Below are positions 40,119-55,344 of a stretch of 64,000 nt of DNA, one piece after another. Every line of letters starts with the position of its first letter. Within the stretch, counting starts at the first letter, position 1. The notes under the pieces were generated by a model. The model was given only the letters and a program-made list of their open reading frames with translations. It did no database searches and was not told the origin of the DNA. Origin of the DNA: Siphlonurus alternatus (lineage: Eukaryota; Arthropoda; Insecta; Ephemeroptera; Siphlonuridae); assembly GCA_949825025.1 (NCBI GenBank), contig OX463779.1, positions 27,246,539 to 27,310,538 of the forward strand, read 5' to 3'. The position numbers were made by a program, and so were the translations under genes.

Positions 40119-40250
40119 GGCGATTCACGAAAGAGTTATCCAGAAAGTTGTCCATGTTTCTCACTAACCGCGATTAGCTCCAGCCTAATTCATTGACACT
40201 AAACGTGGTTAATGAGAAACCTGGATAACTTTCTTCGTGAATCGCGCCCA
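40119..40250. mobile_element. MITE, 'TTCACGAA' family, copy 4 (best preserved)
   Basis: Ends TGGGGGCGATTCACGAAAG and TTCGTGAATCGCGCCCA. Inner inverted segments include TATCCAGAAAGTTG and TTTCTCACTAACCGCG against GTTAATGAGAAACCTGGATA. It begins about 9 bp from the end of the ~570-bp repeat. No unambiguous target duplication (TAT/TTAT nearby). Confidence 0.85.
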
Positions 40251-41579
40251 TTATGTGCCATGTAATTGCTTTAATGATTTAATTAAGTATATTGTTGTAT
40301 TATTTGTTAGTTTCTTAATTTGCTGAATCAATATAAAAGATTATTTTATTTTAAACAAAACAAACAAATATTTGCCACTTTATCATATTTAGGTTATTTT
40401 ACGAAAATTGTGAGGGCACAGTTGGAACGTTATCACTAAGATATGTCTGAATTTTGTCACGTGGCAAGTTTACGGATCAAGGCGTGACGAGATTATATTA
40501 TTTTTCCGGGACATAATCAGACTGTCCTGAAAATGAATAAAATCTTAATATTTAGTATAGTCTACTAGAGCTGGTTTCCAGCACATTGGGCGTTTTAATT
40601 CGACTGCGCGAGGCGTGTACTCAATGTTCACGCATCACGAATCGATATTTATTTTATCATGGAAATTTTTAATAATATCTATAATAATAAAAAAACACGG
40701 ACGTTTATATAATATTTAATCTAGATATATTATACAAGTTGTATCAAGGTTTCTCGGTGCAAATAAACTCCCTGGCTGAGACGTACAAACTTCTAACTGA
40801 GCGTAAAAAAAGCGTCAACTTTAGAAACCCTGCCTGGAGTACGTGACAAAGGATATCGGACGTACATAAAAAATGTAATAGTTTTTTTTATACTCTCTGA
40901 TAACTATTAGCAAAAAAGCTTTTGAGTTCAAGTGTTTTATATTTTATTCCACTCATATATTATTATATAATATTTTTATCAATTTGCTCTAAAAGAACGG
41001 AGATTACTTCTTTTTATATTTAAAATAAATGTAATATTTTCATTTTGTTCCCTAGCTATTATTATGAAATATTTCAGTAAATGTCAAAGGACGTTGATGG
41101 TTCCAATTTTGAGCTGTCACAAACGGAGCCTCGATCATTTTAACGTTTGATTGGATGATATTTAATCTTTACATATAAAAATTAAATTTTAATTGCGGAT
41201 TTTCGAACAACAGTATTTAAAAGTTTTATTTTTGTACGCGTGAACAAAAATTAATCCATTGATTTTCAATCATGTTACTAATAATTTTATTGTACTATTT
41301 TAATTTTAAATGTTCAGAGAGGTGAGCAGGTTCATTAAACTGAGAGTTCAATCAGCCTAACTGTCTTTTTAAAAATACCTGTGTGTGAAGAGAACTGTGA
41401 GACAATTATTTCTTCTAGTTCAATAATTTACTGATAAATAAATACAAAACAAGAATCCACATATATTTGAAAATTGAACCTTCACCCAGAAAATTATTAA
41501 TAAAACAACATTATGAAATAAGGCACATTTTCAATTTTCAAAAGCACTCGAGAACAGATGCAGTCAGCTTTCTCGAAAC
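40251..41579. other. AT-rich sequence without a gene
   Basis: Nothing recognised. Confidence 0.55.
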
Positions 41580-41688
41580 CTGATGCCATCGCTGCGCTTG
41601 TTGAACCGGTCGACCGCGGCGAGGGATGACGCAACAGCGACTGGTCCTTGCTGAAGTTGCTGGGCATCAAGCAGAGGGGCACTTCCAG
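41580..41688 (-). CDS. Possible internal exon, unknown protein
   Basis: A 109-nt GC-rich pocket on minus between an acceptor (CACTTTGTACAG) and a CATCAG/GTTTCG donor. The frame entered with two bases of a split codon encodes 35 residues including LLDAQQLQQGPVAVASSLAA and VDRFNKRSDGI, which look protein-like, and leaves in phase 2. A second frame (LEVPLCLMPSNFSKD) is open too. Neither phase joins naturally to the cytochrome b5 exon at 34859, so it may belong to another gene. No family recognised. Confidence 0.25.
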
Positions 41689-42228
41689 CTGTACAAAGTG
41701 TTCATAATGCGGAGATTTGAGTAAAAAAAAATGAGGAGGTGTCAGAAGTTGGTCGGCTCTCAATATATTATAGAAGATAATAGTGTTTTCTGTCCGGGGA
41801 AACATACGGGTTGGAGAGAGATATTTAACTAAAATTTTATAAAAAAGAGAGAGATATTTATCTATAATTTTATTAAAAGAGAGAAAGAGCAGTATCAATA
41901 CCTGCATTATTAAAATATAATGTATAGTATAGTGTCGAGGTGCATGTATATATGATTCATGGAGGTATATTATAATTGTAGCGGCATAGTCATAGTATAA
42001 TCTTTGGCATAATATAGACAATCTGTATGCTTTTCTTTATTGTAATGGACCTTACAACATGTCGTCAACTGTCATAAAAAAAAATTAACACAATAGACCC
42101 TTAAAAATAATACTGTACAAACAAGTCATGTAAATATTTAATACATAGGGTCACTTTCAATGGCTATTATGTCACAACGTTGGATCTTTAAAAAACAATA
42201 AAAAAATACATACAAAACTATCCATAAA

Positions 42229-42363
42229 GGGGCGATTCACAAAAAATTTATACAAAAATTTATTCAGCTTTTTCACTAATCGCGATTAGCACCAATCTAA
42301 TGCAATGACACTAAACATGGTTAGTATGAGAAATCTGGGTACTCTCTTTGTAAATGGCGCCCA
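42229..42363. mobile_element. MITE, 'TTCACGAA' family, copy 5
   Basis: A diverged copy: GGGGCGATTCAC at the left, ATGGCGCCCA at the right, and the shared ATCGCGATTAGCACCAAT and ACTAAACATGGTTAGT segments between. Confidence 0.78.
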
Positions 42364-42442
42364 TTATTATTTACTGTAAACAGGATCACGCAATTTTTTC
42401 ATTACAGTAATCGAAACCGCGAGTTGTGGAGGAAGTAGAATA

Positions 42443-42787
42443 ATGGACAATATACATGAAAAAATTTTATTGCAGAAATGAATTAATAGAGAATAGAGGG
42501 TACCAAATTATGCTACTCTGAATTTTTTCAGATTTTTTTGAGACCCGGAACTATTTTTAAATAATTATTGAAAGTTCTGTGATTTCAGTTGGCACCCCTG
42601 AATCCTTTATAAAAAGGATAGAGACTGGACGCCTATTGACACCTCCAGGGGGCTTGGCCGCACATTCAATAATTATTTAAAAATAGTTCTGGGTCTCAAA
42701 TAAATCTGAAAAAATTCAGAGCAGCATAAATTTGGTACCCTCTATTCATTTCTGCAATAAAATTTTTTCATACAGTATGTTGTCCAT
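42443..42787. mobile_element. TA-target MITE, six-copy family, copy 4
   Basis: The ends are ATGGACAATATACATG and a matching TTGTCCAT, with TA on both sides (42441-42442 and 42788-42789). The interior nearly matches copy 2, including GGCACCCCTGAATCCTTTAT. 345 bp. Confidence 0.9.
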
Positions 42788-45545
<2,758 letters not shown>

Positions 45546-46599
45546 ATATATAATGTTGTATTAATATGTTTCAATTTTTATAAAAAAATTTTAATATTAT
45601 ATTAAATATTATATTATATTAATATTTTAATATTATTTTATATTTTGTATCATTTATATTTTTATATACTTTTTTATAAATTTATATTAAATTTATGTTA
45701 TATTTATAATATTTATATCACATTAATAAATGCTGCATTCATTGCATTTTGATTGATGGTGCAATATTTTTATGTATTCATTTTTCCTGACCATAGATAA
45801 GGCAAAAGCACGGCCCGCGATTATATTATATTTGCGTCGCGCGAGCCGCAAGGCGCCAACCCTTGTGAAAGTCTGCAGGCCAAGTGGCCTGCCTCGCCTG
45901 CCTGACCGCTAGCGAGCAAGGTGCAGGCCGGCCGCTCGTCCCCAACAATGGAACAATGTATGTACAGTGCAGTACGGTACATCTGCGGCGAAAATAAATC
46001 AGCAAAATGGCTTGTGAGGAAGTAGGGAAATATTATATGTATTTTTTCGTACTAATAAAGTCATCAAAATCTTACCGACACGAATTTATATTAACAGGTT
46101 TCCTAAAGATTATATGTATGAATAACATTATATCATCAAAAATGGAATATAATTTATCGTTCTGCAGAAGAAGCCGAACAAAATTCATCCAATAATTATT
46201 TTTTAAAAGGCATACGTCGCGCCTCTGGTGGCCGGCTGCATAGCGACAGACCTCATTTTTTCTTATCAATGGGTCATTAAACATATCGTGACTTGACCTA
46301 TCAATGGGTTAATTTATTATTTCAGTGCTATCAAGAATTTTTATTTCTTAGCGTTTACATAATTTACAAACTATTTAGACATTATACTACTGCATGTGTC
46401 GGTAGTAGGTGTTTTTATATCACTCACTGATTAAAATTACACTCTGTATAGTTTTTTTATATCCTGTTGACTCTCGGCAACTTGATTTGGGAAAAAAGCG
46501 CCTAAAAATGCAGCTTTTTTGAAAAAAAAAGGCAAAATAAAAATACTATATATTATCTGCAATCTGCATAGGCAACAATTTACTGAACTGAAAAAAGAT
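45546..46599. other. AT-rich sequence with one GC-rich pocket
   Basis: A GC-rich pocket at about 45805-45950 contains CGCGCGAGCCG and repeated CCTGCC/GGCAGG-type words. No frame or motif identifies it. Confidence 0.45.
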
Positions 46600-46905
46600 A
46601 TTGCATAAATGAAATGGCCATGCAGCCGCGCGGGTGCAAAGTTATGCCACTCTGATTATTTTCAGATATTTTAGAGCACGGGAACAATTTTTGAAAAAAA
46701 TCAAAGAAAGTTCAGTTTTAATAGGCACGCCCCTTTTTGTTTCGGCATAGTCCTATCCTTTTATTAAGAAGTGTCCCGTCTCAAGACGTCATTGAACTTT
46801 CTATATTTTTTTAAAAATAGTTCTGGGCTCTACAATATGTGAAAAAAATTAGAGTATATAGCAAAATGCACAATTTTGTACCCTCTATCAATTTCTGCAA
46901 TATTA
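46600..46905. mobile_element. TA-target MITE, six-copy family, copy 5 (degraded)
   Basis: Internal blocks match the family (GGTGCAAAGTTATGCCACTC; TTTAGAGCACGGGAACAATT; ACCCTCTATCAATTTCTGCA), but both ends have decayed. The left start is uncertain. Confidence 0.75.
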
Positions 46906-48807
46906 TTTTTGAAAAGCCTTTATTTGTAGTTGAAAATATATCTTAATTTTTTTATTTACCACATATTTTATTTGAAAAGTTTTCTGAGATGTTGAAAAAA
47001 TAATATTAAATATTTTTATTAAATAATTTTTTGTATTTTTTAATTGGATTATATAATAATTATAATATATGCTTATACAGTGTTAAAAATTTTAAAAAAT
47101 AAATTTATTTTTTTATTACATGGCCGATCAACAATAAAATTAATTACTTTCATAGTGATCTTCTATAAATTTAGGTAATTAAGGCTCTTCATTCTGGACT
47201 AAACGTACTTTTTTTTAATAAAAAATAAATCAATAAATAATAAATAAAGCCATATATTATAGTTTGTAAGTTTTTTTGGAGCGAATCTAGTGTTACCAAT
47301 ATCTTCATGCTTGTACAATATAGTTTCAAGCTAGCTTCAATAACTTGAATAGTGGGTCAAATGTATTCGTGCTACTTGTACTCAATTGCTATATGCACAC
47401 AACAGGTAATTGTACATTTGATCTACTTTGTAATTTCTTGTTTTACATTAAATTCCGATTATTTAAACAATATGAACATTTCTTTATGGTATAAATAAAT
47501 GAATTATACCTTTTTTTTAAAAAATACTTTATAAATGTTGCTATATTATTTATAATACATATGTGGTATGCCATTTAATTGACTATATACATTTATTCAC
47601 CACAAGGCACTATATGTAATTGCATCTATGCCTGTAATACCACAGTAATATATGCAAGTAATATATTGCAATACCGTATATACATATTAATTTTATCGTA
47701 TAGTGCCTCCACCGCAGCAAGACCCTTCTTTACTGCGGATGGCGTCGGCAGGTTGAACGACGGCCAGGAAATAAATAATAAATGGCCGGGCAGAATATCA
47801 CTGCATTATCTTCTAAGGTCTATAGAGGCTTCAAGTCAGCTGATTTTTCGGTGTTCCCACCGTCCTATCCACACCTATGTAAAAAAAAACGTAAATTCGT
47901 TTTTTCACTAACAAAAAAGAAGATTTTTTAGGAAAAAATCCTTTACGGTACGTCATGCAGTCCAAACTGAAAACTGAAAGTGGATAATGCAAGATTTAGA
48001 TTTCTTACTTAATTTTTTACCTAGGAAAGTTAAAAAAAAACACTTTGCTTCATTTTCAAGTGCAAGATGGACCATATTATAGCGACACAAATGAGCATCG
48101 GGAAGCACACTCACTTGAAGCCTCTATATATGAGTCTATAAATCCAATGATATATTATTATGGATGTAGTATCGTTATTGTAAATAAATGTGACACCTCC
48201 ATGGCTCCAAAGCCAACTTCAAGGTTGAAAAGTGTGTTTTGTTTTTTTAATATATAATACTAGATGGAAAATTAATTTTGGTTTTTAGATATTCGTCATG
48301 TAAAAGTAAATTATGTGTGTATTATGAATTGAAAGGACTCTGAAGGTATAAAACTGTATTTTTTTTTTCTTTTTTAGACCAAAGAAAGTTTTCCAAGCTT
48401 TTTTGTGTTTGTATTTTGCAAATATTGAATTCCTTGGAGGTATTTTCAGACATTTCAAATTAAGTTTATGAAATTGGGAAGCCTTTTAGAACGGTTGGGA
48501 CCGAGAGAACGCAATTTGATTATCATTTTACTTCATTATTGACATTCAAACTTTGTAGAAATATATATTCTAGATGTGGTTCCATTATTCTTTCAATTTA
48601 ATCTTTAAAAGTTTACTCAAATATGATTTTAAAATATAGGTTAAAATTTGAAGTAATTTGAATAATTCAATCGTAATATTATATTTTCCTTTAAATTAAT
48701 TAATTAAAAAGTTGTAAACAATTATCAATACATTTATTTTGCCAAATTGGTAAAAGAGAGAGAAAGAGAAGCATATAATGAAAATTATTTCTACATCTTA
48801 CAAGAGG
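46906..48807. other. AT-rich sequence without a firm gene
   Basis: A GC-richer pocket at about 47700-47870 lies in a 110-codon plus frame without a recognisable domain. Nothing else seen. Confidence 0.45.
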
Positions 48808-48915
48808 TTAGAGCTTAGCGCATTGGTTTGATCAACGACATCAAGCAATGTCGAGAGTGGTTAGTACTTGGATGGGTGACCATTTTGAGTAAAAATTACG
48901 TTGCTCCCTCACTGA
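48808..48915 (+). repeat. 5S rRNA-derived sequence (pseudogene or 5S-type SINE)
   Basis: GGTTAGTACTTGGATGGGTG followed by ACC (48859-48881) is the box C region of animal 5S rRNA, preceded at the expected distance by an A-box/intermediate-like AAGCAATGTCGAG. Upstream, GATCAACGACATC loosely follows the 5S middle region. The first part and the region after GACC do not match 5S, so it cannot be a functional 5S gene. It fits a 5S-promoter SINE (SINE3 type) or a decayed pseudogene. Confidence 0.75.
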
Positions 48916-51900
48916 CTGTGAGGGGTAAATTCATATTATTTGGCGTACGCGTGCAGTGGTGATTCCTCAGAGTAGCTTGAGTACACTGATAAGTACATTG
49001 ATAAAAAATATATAGTTGTACGTATTTACTGCATGGAGTTTTCACAGTTCCCTCGGTCACAGCTTAAACAATATATGCTGGAACACGTAAGTAACAAGCC
49101 ATGTATGGCCACAAAATATTTTCTTACTCCCTTATCCCTACTCAAACCTCGCACCTCGGTCTTCAAGCTCATGGGTCATGTGCATTTCTTGAAAGAAAAA
49201 ATTACAATACTGTGTGAAGAAATGGGTGATTGTGTTCGATGTTCGATGGATTGCTGGACTTATATAATTATATGTATAATATGTAATAAATATTTGGAAA
49301 TTAATTCGTATAAGCCGAGAAACTTCAGTTCTTGACGATGCAAGCCTTTTTTTTTTTAAAAAAAAAAAAAAAGCACACAAAGAAAAAAAAAACAAAAAAA
49401 AAGAGGGAGAGAGAGAGAGAGAAAAAAAAACGAAGATTGCAAGTGAATTTTTTATCACATGAGACATGAGACAATCTCAGCAAATTTGACAAAAATCTGG
49501 ATATGACGTTAAGATAATGCACAAATAATCCATCAATTGTTCATAGCTTATAGTGACAGCATTTTTAGTGGTAGCACATTTGTAAAAGAGTGATTTATGC
49601 TTAAAATATTTTCAACTTATATAAACTCATCAAAAAAATAATAAACTTTTATAATATGGTGAATTAGTTTCAGTACTGTATGTCAGTACATAATTGCTCT
49701 GATTTCATCTAACATCCAGCACTTTTGACCAATAAAGTACTTCATCTAAGTAAAAATTTTTGCACTGAAAAAAGAGAGTAAATTTTTGGTATTTTAAGAT
49801 CGATTTTGTTGATTTATTATACATTCATTAAAATTCTATATATTACATTTTATTTTTTACAAATTTTACAAGGTTTGCCTTTACACCTCAATAGAAGGAA
49901 AAAACAGGATTTGAGCATTTGATACATCAAAAAAAGAGTAAGATAAACTTCTTCATAAAAATTAAAACAACTTTAAACTGAATTGGCAGTAGAAATTTTT
50001 AAAACATAAAAATAATAAAAATATCAGATTAAGAAGAATTAATAATTAAAAAACATCTGGTGGTTTTTCTTTGCATATTAAATATATATACCGGCTCTTT
50101 TTTAATAATATAATTTAATAATTTACGTCCGGTGAGTATACGTGAGATTATATAACACACGAAATAAAAAAACACGTCTAACACGTAATTTATAATTTTT
50201 AACTATATAATATATATAGTTATTAAAAAAATTACATTTTTTATTTTTTTATAATGAAAATAAAATAACATCAATTGAGAGAGAGATATTATAAAAGTAT
50301 ATAATTACAATGTAGGATGGATTGAGTCGTCGTCACACTCGTCACTTTAATTGTATTAGATCCATCCACTTGCTATTTTATATATAATGTCAGTTTCTTA
50401 TCTATTATATAAGAAAATAAGGTTAAACCAAAATAGCTTGTAGATCGCCAAAGCAGGGAATAATATTTTCTGGACAAAGCCTGCAGTCCCTCAACTGGTA
50501 CATCAAAAGTCCTGAAAGCAATGCAGCGCGGGTAGTTGCGACGTGTAAAAAATTCCTCACTAGGGTGTAAGGCTTCCGCGACGTCTCAAGTTTCCGATGC
50601 GTGCGAGGCTGCGAGACCAGCAGCTGTCTGTCCGGCTTCCCAGGTGACATAACACGCGGTCAATTTTGTGGTTTCCGCGTCCATTGCGTGCGAATTTGTT
50701 AAGCCTAGCTGTCATGGAATTAGTTATTGAAATATAATGAGCATGTTGGGTTTACCTCAATATCTGTTTTTTAATTACAGATTTAATACCTTTGCGATGA
50801 ACAAGCATGCATGTCTATAAAATTGATTTTTTTAAAACTTTATATAAATAAATACTTTTAATCAAAACTCAGTACATATATAGAAAGTTAGAAAAAGCAA
50901 TCATTTTTAAGTAAATAGAAAAAAGTTAAAATAAACACTAGTAGATTACTATAACATAAAATATTATTCTGTGTTTGTCTGACGGCGGCCAGTCTCATAT
51001 TTTCCATGCAAGGCATCCAGTTGATGTGTATGTGCTGTCACTGATGAAATCCATCATGTTGTGAACTCAATTAAATATTTTTTTTCATTAATCTTTTAAA
51101 TAAAATTTTAATTTAAATTGAATTGCAAATTAAACTTCTTCTCGTATAATGGGGATCAAAAAAGCAAAATCACAAGAATAATTTTACATTTTTTATAACA
51201 TTGATTTTGATCAATTTTAATAAACTATATAATAACGTGCATGCATGCAGAATATTATCTTAATTAACTTCTAAAAGTCAAGGTTAATAGACCCTGAACT
51301 TGTATTTTATCATTACCTCACAAAAGGCTAGTATATGAACTCGACCCTTTGCTTTGATCATTAATTTTCTCAATGTCACCCAACCGATTTTCTTTCTGGC
51401 AATTTCGCTGTCGTTGTCGTCACGATGCGGTGACCACAGTGACCCCCTCTGATAGCTGATTGCCCATCGCCTTTCCTCGAGCTAGAAATTCAAAATTCTT
51501 TAATTAATCCATTCTCTCCTACAATCAAAACATCACAGTAGACTTTTGTTGAGGTTAATAGGACACGTCTTTGGCATTGGCAATATTAAATATGGGACTA
51601 AGAAAAATCATGGTCCATATTGACGCCATAAAAAAACTTATCCAATATAACAAATTTTTTGACACTCAAAAGGGGGGAGCACTGTCTTATTTTCTATTTT
51701 GTTCATTTTTAATCCTGTATTTGTGTATTATAATTATACTAAACATGCTAAAATGAACATATATATGCGCAATCATGTATCGATACATTTTAATATATAT
51801 GACTGAATAAAATATATAGTATAATTAGTATACTCAATATATATTGAGACCGTCAGAAATGTCAGAATGAAGCCAACTCATTGCATTTCTGATAATAACT

Positions 51901-51920
51901 ATATTCCTAATTAATTCACA
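48916..51920. other. AT-rich sequence with GC-richer pockets, no gene called
   Basis: An A/T homopolymer region lies at 49347-49430. A pocket at 50480-50690 holds a 32-codon minus frame starting ATG at 50684 (MDAETTKLTACYVTWEAGQT) with GC-rich codons but no donor or family match. Another pocket lies at 51390-51480. None is strong enough to call. Confidence 0.4.
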
Positions 51921-52268
51921 ATGGACGACCTGCTGGAATTTTTTTATTGCAGAACATGCCAAAATATGATACTCTGATTTTTTTTCCGATTTTTTTAGGT
52001 GTAGGAAATATTATTTTTTAAAACATTATTGAAAGTGCGGCCACGCCCCCTGGAGGCGTCAATAAGGGTTTAGGTCCTATTATTTTTACTTTTTATCATA
52101 TATACCTTTTTATTAAGGATCCAGGGGGCCAACAGAACTTGCAGAATTTTCAATAATTGTTAAAAATATTTACAGGATTAAAAAAAGTTGAAAAAATTCA
52201 TAGCAGCATAATTTGGTATCTTTATTCATTTTTGCAATAAAAAATTGTTATGCATCCAGATTGTCCAG
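51921..52268. mobile_element. TA-target MITE, six-copy family, copy 6
   Basis: The ends are ATGGACGACCTGCTGG and CATCCAGATTGTCCA. The interior has the family core GGCCACGCCCCCTGGAGGCG in inverse orientation to copies 2 and 4. TA is not intact at the flanks. Confidence 0.82.
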
Positions 52269-52853
52269 TTATAGGACCCACGCCCCACAAATAATAATAA
52301 GGCTATAATAATCCTTCTAGGTACTGCATATTTTATTTTTATATAGTAAATTAATACACGTACTACTTAATACGGCACAATTTTTGCATAATAACTAATA
52401 ACACATCACATGCACCAAGTTGTATAATTTTCATGACAATAAAACTACACGAGTCTCTCACAATATGCCGTCATAAGAACGATCATATAATAGTATATAT
52501 ATTGTTTTAAATTTTAATTATATAAGTATCGATTTTTTATTTTAATATTTTAAAAAAAGTGTGTAAGTGCAGTGGTGGCTCCTACTTGCATTTTTCATCC
52601 ACCCTGAACTTTTTTTTCTGTCTATTTGTACTGCAGTGTTATAATTATGCGAGTCTATATTGTTGTATATTATAATCAGAGTCTTCTGCGCGCAATGTTT
52701 CTAACAAAACAATGTTCAATGTCTGTCGCGTGGTGTAATTTTCGATTGTTGAACGCGAGAAAGGAAAAAAGTAAACAAACTCCGCTGTTTACAATTTTTT
52801 GCCGCTGCCGGCGCCACCAGCGAGCGGTAATTATCAAGAAGGTTGGCTTTAAA
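52269..52853. other. AT-rich spacer
   Basis: Contains CAGTGGTGGCTCC at about 52571, hAT-end-like but without a partner. No gene recognised. Confidence 0.5.
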
Positions 52854-54302
52854 GAGTGCGTTTGAATTCACGGGCCAGCCCGGGCTGGCCTGGGCTGAAG
52901 CGTTTTTTGTCGTCAAGTGGGGCCAGCCCGGCGGCCATTTTTCCTCCTCTCATAACCAGTGGCGTGCGGTGGGTTTAGCAGGCAGTAATGCGGCGGCAAA
53001 ATTATGGGACTGGACACAGCAAAAAGGGGGTCCGGGGGGCGGAGCCCCCCGGATAGCCCGCCGCAGGCGAAAAAATTTTTAAAAAGGGGGCGTAGCAGGC
53101 GACTTTTTAAGCATAAAAATAACACAAAAATATATTATATTTCGACGTTTTATACAATTCTAAAATCAATCACAAATAATTTTTTAAATCAATTTGTAAG
53201 ACGAGTTAAATTTTTTGTCGGTAATGTCTTTTTTTATATCGATCGTATGACAGTTATATTCATGATCGATCAGCACATAATTAATATATAATATAATTAT
53301 TTTCACTAAAAACAATACGTATAATTTTTGTATTGTGATTCCGACTATGTGTACAGCTGCAATACGTGAAAAAAAAATACGCATTTTATTCTCTGCAGTC
53401 AATTAAATTCTAATTGTGATCCGCGACGCGGATTGATCAGGATATAACAGTCGATAAATCAATATTTTATTTTCTAAGATACGTAATTTCTTTCAAATAA
53501 TTTGTTGGTAAAGTCAATTTAAGAACATGAGTTTAATCGTTTAAAATAATTATAGTGTGGATTTCATAATTGTGAAACTATATATTTGTTTTGCTTTAAA
53601 AATAAGAGATAAAGTTTTCGAATCTTATATTTTTTTCCCCGGCAGCATATAATTTACGATAATCCACGAGGCAAAAACATCGGCTCCTCGATCGTCGTCG
53701 CTCCCCTCCCTCAACTCCCTCCCAGGACTGAAGCTCGCCCCCACCTCCTAAATCGGTAGAAAGCTCAGCTTTTTCTTTGATGATAAAACTATACGAAAAA
53801 ACGGGCGTGGGAGGGGAAATGTAGATTCATGCATGGGGAAAACAAAGCTGAGTGAGTCTACCGCTTTCATGCAAGAGGGCGTCTTTGCATTGCACCGCGA
53901 ATTCATTTACGTTTTTGCGGTAAACGCTTCAATAAATTCAAACGAAGATTTTCACATAGACAAAGATAAATTATTTTTTTTTATTGAAATTTGACGTGAT
54001 GAAATTGAAAAAGAAAATATTTATATTCTTTAAAAAAAGCTCAAATTTTCCCTAGATGCGCCGCATCCAACGTATTAATGGACCGCACGCCACTGCTCAT
54101 AACGTCACTTCCTGGCTGGCCCAGGCTGACGCGGGCGGACCAAGGTACTTACAGCCACCATGGGGCGGACTCTACAGTGCGCCTGAGACCTGGCGGACAG
54201 ACTGGGAACTAATTATGACGAAACTATGACGTTTCATACCAGGCGACCAAGGTCACCGCCATTTTACCCAGCCCGGGCTGGCCCGTGAATTCAAACGCAC
54301 TC
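52854..54302. mobile_element. GC-rich MITE, copy 2, split by a hAT element
   Basis: The ends GAGTGCGTTTGAATTCACGG and its inverse match 39422-39703, in opposite orientation. The interior is interrupted at CTCATAAC by the element at 52957-54095; without it the MITE is about 302 bp, with a ~20-bp extra segment relative to copy 1 near 54143. The flanking triplets (AAA and ATA) do not match exactly. Confidence 0.92.
52957..54095. mobile_element. Non-autonomous hAT-type element, 1139 bp
   Basis: Terminal inverted repeats CAGTGGCGTGCGGT (14 bp perfect) and an exact 8-bp target duplication CTCATAAC (52949-52956 and 54096-54103) are the hallmarks of the hAT superfamily. Inside are a GC-rich foldback (GGGGGGCGGAGCCCCCC near 53036) and AT-rich filler. 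No transposase frame is present, so it needed an enzyme in trans. It inserted after the MITE was in place. Confidence 0.95.
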
Positions 54303-54348
54303 ATAATACTGGTTACGCCACGTGCGTATTTCGTGCGTCATTTTTCTA

Positions 54349-54455
54349 ATATTTCCAGGACCCATTGCACCGCGAAAATTCAAAAATAGCATTGCATCAT
54401 GGGCGCATTCAAAGTTTCGCGGCACGATGGGTCCTGGAATACTTGAATCTGATTG
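54349..54455. repeat. Small inverted repeat (TTCCAGGACCCAT)
   Basis: TTCCAGGACCCATTGCACCG near 54352 and its near-inverse ending GGGTCCTGGAA near 54440 form an imperfect hairpin of about 30-bp arms. Possibly a short MITE; no target duplication confirmed. Confidence 0.6.
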
Positions 54456-55336
54456 GCTAAGCCCGTTAACATTGGTCAAATCGGAGGCTTAACCTGTATA
54501 AAGCCAACCTTGGTAATTATCAAGGGAAGCATTATGAATAACATGAAAAACTATATATTAGAAATAATTAAAAAATTGAGGACATGTTTTCAAAAATCAA
54601 GTGAAATGGAAAGAAACATGCGCGGAAATTTTATAGAAAAAATTAAGAATTTTTAACGGTTTTTTATCATTGAAACGCGGTCGAAGAAATGTGGAGCGAT
54701 AACCATGGTGTAGGTAATGTATATCATTTCTGTGTTTCCAAGGGCTTGTAAGCTCTAAAATCTTTTAGCTAGCAGTTCTGACAGGACTTAGCTGCTCTGA
54801 CCAGCAGCACCAGTGTCCATTTGTTGATTTCTTTAAAAATAAAAAGCAATGTAATAGGGTTTTAAAAACCTTTGAATTTTCTATACATACTGAAGATATT
54901 CGTAGTAATTCGATAATATACAAGTTTCTATGATGTTAGACCTTAATACTGGAGTGACTGGAGTCCCGTCCAACATCTATGATTGCACAGAATCACATAA
55001 AAGGCAATGAAACGCCAACCTCAGTCTGCGTCGTCTCTTCTGTGTGCTTAAAATAAGATAAAGTATACCGTAATATTTGCTAATAATTAATTTTTACATT
55101 ACCTGGATTAATGTAGTACAAAATTATTACATTTTTTTATACTTTGGTGTGGTATTTTAGAAGTTATCATTACATTTAGGCATCAACTCGCAAATTTCCT
55201 ATGTTAAACAATGGCGCATAGTCAACAAAAACCGCTCGCTAGTGGCGCCTCTGGTCACTCTGGCGAGCGCAAAATGGAACTAAAGCGTCACGCAATAATC
55301 GGACAACGCGACAGACATGTATTGAACAATGTTTTG
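54456..55336. other. Non-coding spacer
   Basis: No gene recognised. ATAAAAGG at about 54998 followed by TCAGT at 55021 is TATA/initiator-like but slightly too close and has no downstream exon. Confidence 0.45.
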
Positions 55337-55344
55337 TTAGAAAC
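55337..55344. repeat. 8-bp target duplication, left side of P element
   Basis: TTAGAAAC, identical to 57589-57596. Confidence 0.95.

Noticed and set aside
41497..42021. 174-codon minus frame as a single gene
   Set aside because: Most of it is AT-rich low-complexity; only the 109-nt GC-rich part with splice sites is plausible.
46210..46235. CTCF-like GCGCCTCTGGTGG (and a similar word near 55242)
   Set aside because: One base short of the consensus; no other support.
52716..53125. Reading frames across the MITE/hAT junction
   Set aside because: They run through transposon ends and have no domain.
54991..55030. ATAAAAGG plus TCAGT as a promoter
   Set aside because: Spacing about 27 bp, slightly short, and no exon follows.
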